NCBI RefSeq assembly: GCF_001638985.1
Contig: NW_017265135.1
Location: 3,495,545 to 3,559,544, forward strand
Source of the DNA: Phycomyces blakesleeanus NRRL 1555(-)
Taxonomy: Eukaryota; Mucoromycota; Mucoromycetes; Mucorales; Phycomycetaceae
DNA length: 64,000 nucleotides
Direction: 5' to 3'
Made by a program: the position numbers and the translations under genes. Under the pieces are notes generated by a model, which was given only the letters and a program-made list of their open reading frames with translations, was not told where the DNA came from and ran no database searches. Positions within the stretch are counted from its first letter, which is position 1. Each line of letters begins with the position of its first letter. Below, one piece after another: positions 1 to 13,056 of this stretch.

Positions 1-154
1 TAAAATCTACTTACAGTTATATCTCTTTATTAAATTGTTCTTTATGAAATATACGGGTGAATAGATAAATAAATAAAGAGCAAGATGTATATACATACAC
101 AAGTATAAAGAGAAAGGGAAAAGAGAAAGGGAAAAGGAAAGAGAAAATGCAAGA

Positions 155-3100
155 TTAATCTAAGGAAGGAAGAAGATATCCTCGAATAACATCACTCAGC
201 ATGGCAAAATTAACAGGTTTTGAAATATATGTAGAGAACCCACTTGCCAAGCACTTTTCTGCCACATCACTCATCACATTTGCTGAAAGAGCAACGATTG
301 GCACTTGTTTTTCCGGTGAGATCCCGTTCGCAGTCTCCCACTCTCGAATCTCACGCGTTGCCTCATACCCATCTACAGATATAAACAAAATTATAAGAAT
401 TTATGTTTCTAAGCAAGATGCCTCATTAACTAAACTAAAATTTACCTTTAACCGGCATAAACAGATCGCACAGGATCAATGAATAGTAGCTGTGTGGGTG
501 GCTATTGAATAAATTTATACACACCTCTCCATCACATGCTACTTCTACATTCAATCCAACCCGAACCAGATAACGCGTCAATACCTTTTGATTGACAGGA
601 TTATCTATAAAAAAAAGCAAAATCCATGGTCGTTCAATAATTCAACACAGCACGTAAACTTTGAAATTGGTTTTTTGCTTCTTTCTTCTTCTTCTTTTCA
701 AAACTTGCAATAAATCGTTTGCGTACCTTCAACCAACAGAACCCTGAAACCTTTTCCACCAACATCCGACTCCATTTGTTGAAAGACTTCTTTCTGTGTA
801 ACCACACGCTGTTGCGGAGCATCAGGAGCACTCATATTCTTAGGATCGTCCGAACCAGATGAAATAGGTCGTACTCCAAAATACCAGCTAAGCTTACTTC
901 TTTTGAGTGGTTTAAACACAAATCCACAATTACGTGGCAAAACCGACTGTTCTTGGCCCTTTGAGCCTTCCATAATTAACGAACGTTGCATTGGAGTCGT
1001 GACCACAAGTAAATTTGTGCCTTGGTGGAAAGATGAGCTGCACACCATTCGCATCAACATTAGAATCTGTTGTTCAGATGCAAGACTCACAAGAGTATAG
1101 TCATATGCCGGTCGTAAAGGACTGGCAAGTTGCTCTACAGCTTCTAAGTGATTGGTGGCTGTCTCGATTTCAAGGTCTTGATTGGACTTAACCAATGTAC
1201 TAAGAATCGATTTGGAGTGTTTTACCATTGTAGACCGTGATCGTGGCCATTCACATACGATCAACACCCTCAGCGGTGCTCCTCGTGTAGGCGTTCGAGG
1301 TGGATTTACAGAACCCACATTAGGAGACATAAGCCCAGGACTATTCCGGATAGTTTTCATGATACGATGATCGGGCCGGTCTAATACAATCTCATTCGGA
1401 CTATCACTCAGTGGATTCTGTGGTTGTTGGTTCGTTGATGTAGATTGAGATAGCTCTTCCTTTTCTTTCTCTTTTCCATTTTCTGCTTGATTCGTATTCT
1501 CATTATACAATTCTTGTTGGTGTTCTTGAGATTGAGACTGTGATTGCGATTGCGGTTGTGGTAGTGATTGAGATTGTGGTTGTGGTTGTGGTTGTTCTTG
1601 AGCTTGTAGTTGCTCTTGATTTTGCGGCTGTTGCTGCTTTGAATTTGGTAATGGCGTTGATGTTGATGTTGACATTAGATATGTTTCTTTCAGTTTGCTT
1701 CGTAGTGGTTCTAGTTCAGGAGATGTTAATATCATCGGGGTCATTTGGTCTGCAATCTGTTCCAACAAAACGATCTTTGGTAATGTCAGTCGATCGCTTC
1801 GTACAGGCGGAGGCATGAGACGCATTGTAGCTGCTTTATTTAATAGTGCATCGTGCATTAATTCAACCGAGCACGGAAGTTCCGGCGATTGGGAAAATTG
1901 GTTTAAGAGAGGCTGCGAAGTACCAAAATCCTTGGAAGGTTGGGGTTTGTTGACACTATCATTATGAAATGGCAAACCTTCTTCACGGGGGCAATATGTA
2001 TGAGAGCGACTGAAAGGATCGGCTGCTTCATTTTGAGGTGTTTGAGGTTGTGGGTGTGTCTGTGACGCAGGCACGCCAAACTTCGCAGTAAAAAAGAATG
2101 TAGATCCTTGGTTTTTCTTGCTTCGACAATTCATCGTTCCACCATGTAGCTCAATTAACTGTCTAGAAATCACAAGACCAAGTCCACTACCTCCGTGCTT
2201 GCGTGTACTCTACGTTTACATAAATTAATTTCCCATCACAGTAATAATGAGTAAAAAAGAACTTACTGAGCTATCCACTTGGGAGAATGGCTTAAACATG
2301 ACTGCCTCGCCATCAGCATCAAATCCTGTACCTGTATCAACTACTTCGAACAGCAGCGTGAGTTCCGATTCCTCCTTGTCGAAATGTTGTAATGAACATT
2401 GGGTATATATCTCTCCTTTGGACGTAAATTTTATAGCATTCTAACGATATGTTTCATAGTGGGATCAATAAACAGGTTTTACTTTTTTTCATTTTGATCC
2501 AAAAACTGTACTTACTCCAATCAAATTCAAAAGGACTTGTCTTAATCGAATCCGATCACCGACCACCACATCAGGCACATCGTCATCAGCCCAGAAACTA
2601 AGTTCTAGACCTTTTTGTACGGCAAGAGTAGAAAGCAACTCATTCGCATCTTCAATCATGCTCACCAAGCTAAATGGTTCCCATTCGAGTTTCATCATCC
2701 CTGCTTCGACCTTGCTCAGATCCAAGATATCATTGATTACAACTAATAAGGATTCAGCAGACTGTTGTATAGTGTGTACGTAATCCATTTGCTCAGGTGT
2801 GAGCTCGGTATCCAACAAGAAGTTTAGCATTCCTGTGATTCCTATCAAAGGTGTCCTAATTTCTGGATTTCGGCTACAGTGTCAAAAATCATTGCGATAA
2901 CCTTTCTCCAGTGTTTTATTTAATAATATTGATTGTATAACTTACCGTGGGACATATTTGACAGGAATCGGGTCTTACTCTCTGTAGACTTCTGCGCTGC
3001 ATCGTGGGCTTCCTTAAGTTTATGTTCTAATAGTTTGTGATCGTTGATATCTGTACTATATTTGTGACAAAAAAATCTACATTATCTCTACATTCTTTTC

Positions 3101-6100
3101 CATATTTTCAAAGAAGATTATGCACAAATCTATCCACACAGCTACAGGCATGATTGACTTACCATGTCCCGAACCATCGTACCTGACCCGTATCTAATTC
3201 ATCAACAGATATACATTTTACTAAAAACCATCTATAGTCTCCATCACTACTTTGGAGGCGGATCTCATTTTGCCATGCTACCCCAGCTGTCTTGTGTCGC
3301 ACTAAATCAGGAAGTTGTAACTTATGTCTATCTTCAGAATGGACCTGCGACATGAACCCCAGACCAACGGTTTTTTCAAATGGTTGATTAGAGTAACTTT
3401 CCCATTTGTCGTTGGCATATGTTAGACCAATGCCAGGTGAGAATGTAAAAACAATTTGTGGAATTGCTTCTGCCAGCATTCTGTATTTCCTTTCACTGCT
3501 TTCAATCTCCATCTGCCGTAAAGTACTCTCTTTTGCTACATGTTGATCATGGACATCCGTACTTTTGTAAAATAGATAGAAAGTATCAGTCAGTAGTGTA
3601 TATTTTTACATGGCCTCAATTAATTTGACATACCATGTGCCTATATAAAATGATGATACAAAATGTATTGCTTTAATATAATGCTATTTTTATATATAGA
3701 TATAAAGAACACTTACCGAACCAATGAATTATACGTCCTTTTAGATCTCGGAGCGGAACAATGCGCCATAGAAAGCATCGATATATTCCATCGAAACGAC
3801 GTAGCCGAAATTCACCTGCAAATCCATTCCCTTGATCAAATGCTGCTTCCCATGCCTTACAACAATCAGCTTGATCGTCAGGATGCATATGAGATAGCCA
3901 GTTAGAACCCAAATGATCCTGCAATGAGCGACCAGTATACTGCAATGTTCGGTTGTTAACCCACGTTACTTGGCCGGTAGTAGTTGAGCAAGTACTAATT
4001 GTTTTTTATGGCATTCTTTTCTTTTAGTATACGGTGTTTTTTTTTAATCAAGGAAAAGAAAACAAGTATCATATTTACGATTAATGTGAAGAGAGAAATA
4101 GACAATTCCGTTTAAACTTACAATACATGGATCGGAATACCGTCTATTACAAGGCGTAGTAGACTAGACTTTGGTGCGACAACATACTGTTCAACACCAT
4201 CTTTATTTCGTCCAGAGATTTTATGATGATAGTGAAAATCGTCGTCATCCTGGGCATGACGCTGTTCATGCCGACGATGAACTTTATGTCTTGTTTTGAG
4301 TTTGTTTTGTTTTCTTCGAATTCGTGGTCGTCGTTTACATGGGCTTTTGGAGCGTCCGCGATAAACACCACCTTCTTCAGGCCCTGTTTCTATGTCATTG
4401 ATCACAGAATGATCATGTTCTATATTAGGGTTTTTGCTTAGTAATCGGCCCTCAGCAACTTCGCGTTCAGCCTGGATGTCGTATTCAACAGCTGTCATTT
4501 CGTCTATATGTGTAGGAGTAGTCTCGATTTCAGAACAGCTACGATTTGCGCATAAATTAAGGGGTGGAATTGATGGTGTGATAGGCAATCCGCTTGTGGG
4601 AGAGACGGCTTCCCAGCCGTGTAGTATAGCGTTTGAAGAAGGTGATCGCATTGAGGTACGTCGCGTAAACGAGTAACGTCGTGGATATGATGCAGCGTGT
4701 TCAGTATCCAATAAATCTGCTTCTGAGACTGTCTGATCGTGTGAGATGGAGTTGTGGTAGTGTTGTCTGCTGTTCAAGTGTCTATCGTGAGTTTGTGCAG
4801 CAAGGGCAGCGGGTGCAGAAAATGTAGATGCATAAGATGAAGCTTCGGAGCCAGAAGACATATCGAGGTCTCGCAAAGGCAGCGTCTCTATTGGGTGGTG
4901 CTCACGAACTGTTTCGAGCGAACTACGACTGTGAATCATATTTTCAAGGAATATAGCTTGATGGTTAGCACCTGTGTTTGTGTAAGCAGTTGGTGTAGAC
5001 ATAGCCGACTCTGTATCCGTAGTTAAGTTTGTACGATTGCTGGATGATCTATCTACGGAGCCTCTTTTGTGATGTGATCTATGATGGCTGTGGCCATGAG
5101 TGTGGCTGGTGGTAGGTCGTAAAACTTGATCTTTTCTTGCGAGGCGCGAGTTTTCTAAAGCGTTTGCCAGACTTGTGGCAATAAATGGTGCAATAGACGT
5201 CAGACTGGCCTGTAGGACGGGAGGATAAGGTACAACTGGCGACAGAAATGAAAGTATTGCAAAAGGCGGCGGTTGTGCATTCGATCGACTGGGCTGGACG
5301 GGGTGTTGTGGAGATTGGTTGTCAGTCTCAAAAGGATGAACAATAGGCAAATGTACGACAGAGTGAACATTAGCTGCAGGAGGCGGAAATGGAATAGCAG
5401 TTGTCCCGTATGTTTCTGGTGATACCGGATTAAATGCTTCATCGTCAATGTCCGGAACTGTCTGAAAAAAAGGGTTCACGTCTGGGTCCATCATTGCCGG
5501 GGATGGTGCTGGCGATTGTGACCATGGGGATGGCTGTTGCTGTTCATATTCGTCAAAGTCGTAAACAGACAGGTCGATTTCATTTTGGTCTCTAGCAATC
5601 TCATCTTCCATTATTTCTTCTTCTGCCTTGGAATCTACCAAAATTTCTGATTCGGTCAGCCCATCTACTTCTCCCTCTTCCATTCTGTGTAAGCATGGTA
5701 TTGAAAGCACAGGAGTGGCGCGATGCAACATCCGAGAACTTTTCTCGGTCTGTTCGAGCAAAGCTCGTTTGAACATATCTTGACTATCTTCTATGGCATG
5801 ATATTCTTTCAATAGACGCCGGCTTGTGATTGCACTATGTGGTTGACTCGATCGACGTCGATATTCCCTTGAGAGTACAACTGCCCCTTGTCTTTTGAGA
5901 ATTCGGTGCACACTTGGATTTGTAATGAGAGGTTCCAGCTGAGCATCAAGAGATTGAAGACGATCAAAACATCGAGGATTTTTGCGAGGTTGATCGATAG
6001 GGTCGTTAAATAAAAAATAATCAGGATGATTCGTAGTTTCAGAGGGAGTTGTGGCCTTGGTTGTGTTTGCTGTGTTAGTAGTACAGTGAGTTGCTTTTAG

Positions 6101-6511
6101 ACCCCAAGGACCAGTCCAGGGATCGTTTGGATCTTGGGGTACACTGAGAGTAGCCTTTGTTGCATGAAATGCAGTACCAAGGATATTTGTCATGGTTGTC
6201 CACCATCCCTGAAGTTCATTTTCTGTGGTGAGTCTGAGAGAAGTACGATAGATATTTGGTGGGTCAATGGCCAAAAGGTCAAAGTGTAATAGTTGGTTAG
6301 AAGAAGGTAGTGTTGATGGTTCAACAGGTGCGTCATGCGGGTGATGCAGCTGCCGTCGCTGAAGTTGCTGTTGTCCAGAATAGAGTGAGGCATGGTATTG
6401 AGATGTGGCAGACGACGCCGGGTCTTTTCTGGTTCTCGGTACAGAAAATGAGCTTGAGGAATGCCCCGAGTCAGCGAGGCTTTGGGAAGAGATTGTAGCA
6501 GAATCTGACAT
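155..6511 (-). CDS. Hybrid histidine kinase with tandem PAS domains (10 exons, 1854 aa)
   Basis: Sensor kinase of a fungal phosphorelay, probably cytosolic since no membrane segment is evident. Exons on the minus strand: 6511-4122, 3994-3717, 3640-3634, 3561-3163, 3055-2946, 2862-2516, 2440-2267, 2209-727, 604-446, 372-155; the sum is 5565 nt, divisible by three. Residues 1-796 are a long Ser/Pro/His-rich, mostly low-complexity region. Two PAS-PAC units follow (about 803-897 and 915-1030), each ending in WFGTCTD. HisKA has FLSNMSHEIRTPL with phospho-acceptor H1061, split by an intron between H and E. The ATPase has an N-box at N1178, a G1 box DTGTG at D1212 (usual form DTGIG), and a G2 box GGSGLGL near 1241. 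A Gln/Pro/Ser-rich linker and a degenerate receiver (about 1547-1690) precede a complete receiver with D1730, D1776, S1812 and K1834. The first ATG in frame is at 6511; the frame stays open to 6550 without another ATG. The fungal HHK subgroup is not assigned. Confidence 0.93.
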
Positions 6512-6618
6512 GATCGTGCAGCAAGCAACCTCGTCCTGCGCAATGCACAAATCTCAAAAGAATACTATAAGAATAAAATTGGACGCTCTCTGTTTGATGC
6601 TTTAGTTTCTACGGCGTT

Positions 6619-6654
6619 TGCCGTATGTGGGATTATATAGTGCAAATGCCGTAT
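6619..6654 (-). promoter_or_regulatory. Possible promoter of the histidine kinase: TATA-like box between two TGCCGTAT repeats
   Basis: About 110-140 bp upstream of the kinase ATG, TGCCGTAT occurs twice in the same orientation (6619-6626 and 6647-6654), with TATATA at 6634-6639 between them. The spacing suits a core promoter with a repeated factor site. This is inference from position and repetition only. Confidence 0.3.
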
Positions 6655-9600
6655 ATTATCCTCAAAGATATATTTCTCTTTCTTTTTTTCTCTTTCTCTT
6701 TAGGATGTAAGACTTATGAAGGATCCAAGTGCGAGGGATGGTAGATGGATGTCACACAGATCGGGACTGACGGAATGATTGACTGATTGATTAACTGCTG
6801 AATCGAAGATTGCAATGAAGCAAAACTTCAGAAAGAACTCAAGGAACAAGGTGTGAGCAACAGCACACACACACACACACGAGCAAATACTAGACAAAGC
6901 GTGATAGATGTGTATGGTCCGCCTGTGTAAAATGAATTTTGAGGGCTTTGCTGTTTGGGGAAAGATGCTTATGACGTATGTGTATCCAGAAAACTCAAAG
7001 GTCACTAGAATATATTTAGCCTTTGCCTGGCTACGAATGCATCTAACCCCAAGAGGAAACTTGCGTAAAGTACCCAAAAAGGTGCTTTTTTTCTTTAATT
7101 TGTGCGCTTAATTAAGTTGTGTTCCAACCCCTACATCCTTAATTTATTCGCCTACTTAAATATATTTGAATGAATATGGTCCAATATAAGAATATAAACT
7201 GTCTGTAATGAAGGTATTTCATTAGAGTAAAAGTAATTAAACGGATTGAACAATCCAAACATATATATATATATATATTTCAATAAATAGGGCGCAATTC
7301 TAGTAGCGTATCAAAAGCTTAACCGAAATTTATAACTATAAAAGAAAGAAAATAAACTTGAATATTTTTATAAATTAATGGTGGTGTCAAGTTTCGTTTT
7401 GCAGGGTATTCTTTACATAAAATTATTTATATAAAGAATACGTCCAATAAAAGTAAAGTTGTTTTTGTCAGTTCAAGCCATCAATTATCAAAATTACTAT
7501 ACGTGAAATAAAGGAGACATTGAAAAAGCTTTCGGATAAAAATTAATCAATACACAGCAAGTAGTATCTGTGTGAAAAAATAAAAGTAAATAATATTTTC
7601 AATACGCACACATCTTTTTTTACCCTAAATTAAATTCAGACTTTTATTGATTCCTGTACGAGAGAATAAACATATGCCAGAGAAGCTGGATTTCGAACTA
7701 GCTTTGTAAGTGTGAAGATTTTATTATTTTTATAATGACCACCTATTTCCCTTAATAGTACAATATGTTACATTTTATGTTGTTTTACTTTTCTAAAAGA
7801 TTTATACACGTCAATATATCTTCTTGGTCCTTATAAGCAGCAATTAAAAAGATTATAAATTTTATGATTGGTCTAAAATATTTCGTTTCGATATTAATTA
7901 TAATAATTATAATAGAATAGAAAGAAATAACTCAGGTTAATAACATTCTTTAGGAGCTGTTAAATATATATTTTGATTGTAACGATTGCTCTTTGTCTCA
8001 TATTTCGTATGTATTGTACTCTTGTTGATCGATTAATTACTGGTCGAATAAACTTTATTTCTGTGGTCAGTATTATCTGTAAGAAGAAAAAGAGAACAAT
8101 TTGCTTTATCCAACATTTGATCTATAAAGTTGTAGATATTTCCTTTGAAGATAATAATAATAAAAGAGTAATGCAAGGGCTCAAAATGTTCTGGACCGTA
8201 TATAATATTTACCGAGGCGTATTTATTCAACTGTTTGATTATTTGAAACAAGTGTAAAGTACATCATGTATTTATTAGTACTTGAATTTTAAATGAAATC
8301 AGAACTTTTATTTTCTTTCTTGTTACCAGAAAGCAATCATGTAAAATTTATATATAGGAGTATCAAATGAGTTGATTGTTTTTAATAGGCGATAATTTTG
8401 GAAGGAAACTGTAACTGATCATGCCAGAAACCTGTTTTCGTTGCCAGGGCGTTTATCACCAAATTTTACTTTTATGCTTTTGAAAGTCACTTTTCCAGAA
8501 AATTAAGAATACCTATATAAATAAAAAACCTTTTTATATTATTATTATTGTAAAGCTCACAGAATAATCAAGATTTATATTTATTATTACCAATTCATTT
8601 AAACAAACCTAGTCATCAGGGCATTACCATAGCAACAAAAAACATTTATTAAACTAGTCTGTTACTATGGATATAATATATGTCTACATCTATATATGCT
8701 ATTTACATTTTTTAAACGCTTAATAAGATAAAATAAGCTTTTCTTGTAGTTCAAAGGCACACAAACAATTTGTGTAAAGTAGGCCAAAAGGAGAGCCATT
8801 TTTGCGATTCAAATAAAAATAAATAAAAAAAATAACATGTACTTTATCAAAATAGATAATCTTTACTCTCTACTTTTATACCATCCCTAAACCTTATATA
8901 CACAGCCATCTACTGCAGAATATTATATATAAAAATGCAATGAATATCCTTTTCTCCTTGATTGACAATGGACATACAACGTCATGCTGGCTTTCAATCC
9001 ACATCATATAAAAATGCATTCTTAATACTACATACACAATATTAAAATATCATTCTAGTATGTGGCTTGTGTCATTGGGACAAAAGGAAATGTACGTCTA
9101 TGTTCATTCATTTGCTTTACTTTTCATAGCTTTCTTTCACGTTAATAGCTATATTTAGATAATACCTGAGATCACGATCAACATGGTTTACAAATAAAAT
9201 GTTGAATGAAGCAATAAACCACTAGCTTAGATTATTTCACGATCAAGCCAAGATTTGTCGAATCAAATTTTGGTTTCAATTTTAGTTGCTCAGCCAGAAT
9301 TGATATACTTTCAAACGTATGCTATGTCTAGAGATGTAAATAGCTTCGTTGTCATCGTTATTTATTACTTCGACGTAGGTACGGTAACAAAGAAAACTAT
9401 TCTAGAATATTGTATTTATTTTTATGAAAGCCAACTCGGATATCTTCCTCGTTAGTTCCAAATGTTCAACAGCAACTAGACATGCCACAGTGATAATTTG
9501 TTGAAAATTGGTCATCTACAATGCAATATTACAGTGAGTATATTAAAGTACTTGGTAATAATATGAATACTATAGAAGGAAGCTTTGAAATTTCTTTTAA

Positions 9601-11565
9601 TGAGCAAAAAAAACTAAAATCATTAAGTATTATGCAACAAAAAGATCGTCTATGTCTATAAAAAAGTGCAAATTCATGTCCTCATAAGCAAAATCTCAAA
9701 TTTTCCGATAAAACAATCAACAAAAGACAAGATCGGGAATAACGTGTCTAGAAGCACAAGATTATATGTTCCAGCCCAGTCTCAATTGGGGTTTTTTAAC
9801 ATTTTTCCTACCAGACTCGCCCACCCTGATTTACCCAGACCAGCTTTGGCTCAGGTCTTAAGTCGATTAAACAAAAGTCTAAACTCTGATAGTGTGATAA
9901 ATCTTTTGAAGGGATATAGAAAAAGTTACCAGTTATAATTTGAAATATGTATTCCTATTAATTGATCTTTAATATACCTGCAATTAGCATTTCAAATAAA
10001 CCTTTATATTAAAAAAAAGACTATATACGAACCTATCAATTTATGAATCTGTATTCTATAAAAGTAAACAATTATGTATTTATTTCGAAAGTATGTAAAT
10101 AATAAGAATATTGCTGTTGGAATTTTTTGTATTATTATGAATCTCAATTACTACCCCGTATTAACAGACTATCGATAGATTTCTTCTGTTTTACAGTTCC
10201 AATATTTACTGTCTTTAATACTCTGACTTATTAACCCTAGAAAGCATACTCAAAGAATGATATTATCAATGTGTCATTTTATCTTAGGGATGATGTGCGT
10301 TTCCTTCTACTACTATTCAAATGCTCTAAGTATTCATATAAAATTATCATAACCTTATAAAACGTTGTCCTTTAGATTAACACACATCTTTTTTTGTTTG
10401 GTTATAAGCTATGTATCCCAATGATACATGGTCTTCTTATGGCTCTGTTGAGCGTAGACTGCGTGTAGTAGAAAGTATTTACAATTTTTCCAATAAAACC
10501 AACAACGGTGGTTTTAGAGATATTGGATTTCATGCTTGCTACGTCCAATATGATCAAATCATACAATTATGATAATCATGCCATGAATAGGTCTATATAT
10601 CTTTCACGTGTATATATTCAGCTTTGTGTCAGCCAAACCTTGTGGAAAGCGACCAGCATTAAACTCGATGTGCTTAACAATGTTTTACACACTGAGTCGA
10701 TTGTTGTTAGCATTTTTTATAGTGTTCACGAGTAACATATATAGACTTTTTTGAATCTAGAAGATTCTCTATAAAATGTCACTGTGTCATATAGATAACA
10801 CTTGTGATTGTTTCCGGAGTTTTTTATACTTATGCTTTTGATCAATTTATTGAGAGTGGATATTTAATTAAAAGCGGGTATAATGTAGTATATACTTATT
10901 GGTTTTTTTTTGCATGATCATTAAAGTTCAAAATATTTTATGGTTTTTAATATTAAGAGTGTAAAATTTTGGCCACAAAGGGTTCCCTTTTAGGGTTCTC
11001 TGACTAATGAAATGCTTTAATTAAGTAGATATAAGGGGTTGGATTCAGGACGAAATGTGGGGAAGACAAGGTTTCTGTAAGTATAGCAAATTGGCAGAGC
11101 GGGGTGCAATGGCGAGAATGGTAATGGACGAGAGAGGGGGCGTGTCAAAAATGGTTAATCAAATAATGAGTCAGATAGTCAATAAAGTACAAATAGATTT
11201 AAAATAGGAATAATGTAGGACAGTAAGGTGAGAATATCCAACTTATAAAGGGTATCTGGGAGAGTGGATAGAAAGTATGGGATACCAAAATGTTGGATAC
11301 TGGGTGAGAACTTTATTGAAGATCTTATCAGGTTTGAGAAAGGTATGATCTTCTTTGAAGTATTGATAACACGTTACTATATAATTCCACGACTTATGCG
11401 AGCAAGAACATTATGTAAAGTAGGGCTTTCTTTCCATAATAGACACTTTGTTACATAAATTGCATATATATACAGAAGTAAAAGTGTTAAGTCTACGTTA
11501 TAAAATAAAAACAGACTATGAGATTGCCTTTGAAGTACGAAATTCGACTACAATAGAAAGTAATA

Positions 11566-12374
11566 AAGGTGTTCTTCAGCACTCTCAGTGTATTACCTAA
11601 AAAATCTAGGGTCGGTTCAATGGACAAATATAAGTGTTACAGTTCTTATTAAGGCTTTAATGAAATTAGAAACGATAATTATAAACCAATATTCTGGTGA
11701 AAGTTAATCATTTATCTAAGCAAGAACATGGTAGTTACTGAGCTGGATCAATTTTCGGAGAAATAATAGAGTAATGTAAAGAACAAAAAAATACTAACTT
11801 CAGCCTCTATAATAACCAGGAGTAGTTGACTATTGCTACATGCTAATTTAAAGTATTTTTGGTATGGTATCTTAGTAAAGAAATAATTTAATACTAATAT
11901 ACCGTCTACATAGTTGTGCCAAAGTGAAAAATATATATATAAATGGTAATGTCATCACGAAGAGGTTCATGAGACCCTGTTTTTTCATACCTATTAGTCT
12001 TTGTACACTTAAACTCGAGTGGAAAATCTTTTATTATGTCTTAGAAAATAATGAGAAGTTGTTATAAAGAGAGAAACCATAGGCTGGAGGTACTTTAAGG
12101 CTCTCAATGAGAATAAATCTTATCATTTTAGAGGCTGAATTTAGTATTTTTTTTGTTCTTTACATTACTCTATTATTTCACCGAAAATTGATCCAGCTCA
12201 GTAATTACCATGTTCTTGCTTAGATAAATGATTAACTTTCACCAGAATATTGGCTTATAATTATCGTTTCTAATTTCATCAAAGCCTTAATAAGAACTGG
12301 AACACCTATATCTGTCCATTGAACCGACCCTAGATTTTTTTAGGTAATACACTGACGGCGCTGAAGAACACCTT
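11566..12374. mobile_element. 809-bp foldback MITE of Tc1/mariner type
   Basis: The left arm starts AAGGTGTTCTTCAGC at 11566 and the right arm ends GCTGAAGAACACCTT at 12374. Arms of about 250 bp each are near-perfect inverted repeats (roughly 11566-11815 against 12128-12374), around an unrelated core of about 310 bp. A TA dinucleotide flanks both ends (11564-11565 and 12375-12376), as expected for Tc1/mariner-type insertion. No transposase ORF is present, so the element is non-autonomous. The arms differ at scattered positions, so it is not very recent. Confidence 0.8.
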
Positions 12375-12982
12375 TAAAGGGAGTATTATTTTGTGTATAT
12401 TCAAAGAAGTACATAAATAATCAAACAGGCGGCCACTCGCAAGTAAGAATACACATACACATACACATACACACACATCTCTTAATAAAATAATAGAAAC
12501 AATAATATTAACCTCATCAAAACAGAGGATTCATTGCCGAACTCCAAACTTTAGTCCTATTTGAATACGGTAGATCGGTAATTGGAAGTGTCAAAATGAT
12601 TCGACATAGAAATGCTTGATTGGAATCTGGTATGTTGGGTTATGATGCGAAACAATACAGGTATCGTTTTATCTATATTTTATTAAATGGTTTCATCAGT
12701 TCTCGATACTTAGATATTGAGACTTGACAGAAATATACAAGTATCTGTAGTAGATGTACAACTAATAGTTACATATATATAAAAGCAAAGTAAAAACTGG
12801 AACACAATCAATTTGTATAAGTGTAGCTTTCAAAAACGTAATTACAGAAATCTAACTTATTAAGAGAGAATTTAACTAGGGATAACATAATTAAGAGTAT
12901 AAGTCAGTAAAGAGTAATTGTAAGGCTTATAAAAATGTGTATTTCTAGGATAGTCTCAAAAAAATATCCTTTTAGTAAAAAC

Positions 12983-13056
12983 AAAGGGGTGATTAAAAGG
13001 GCGATTTTGAAAAATGCTTATGATAATTTTCAAAACCACCCCCTTAACCACCCCTT
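12983..13056. repeat. Short imperfect hairpin
   Basis: AAAGGGGTGATTAAAAGGG at 12983 is followed, after a loop near 13012-13025, by its approximate reverse complement ending CCACCCCTTTT near 13056. It may be a tiny MITE or just a palindrome. No target duplication was identified. Confidence 0.4.

Noticed and set aside
1540..1818. Val/Leu-rich open frame on the plus strand
   Set aside because: Antisense image of the CAA/CAG-rich linker of the kinase; no start context or domain.
2863..2890. Apparent His to Pro change in the histidine kinase H-box (NPEIRTPL)
   Set aside because: Produced by reading through an intron. Correct splicing gives MSHEIRTPL.
9666..9938. 90-codon open frame in the gene-poor interval
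   Set aside because: No domain, no splice extension, composition like its surroundings.
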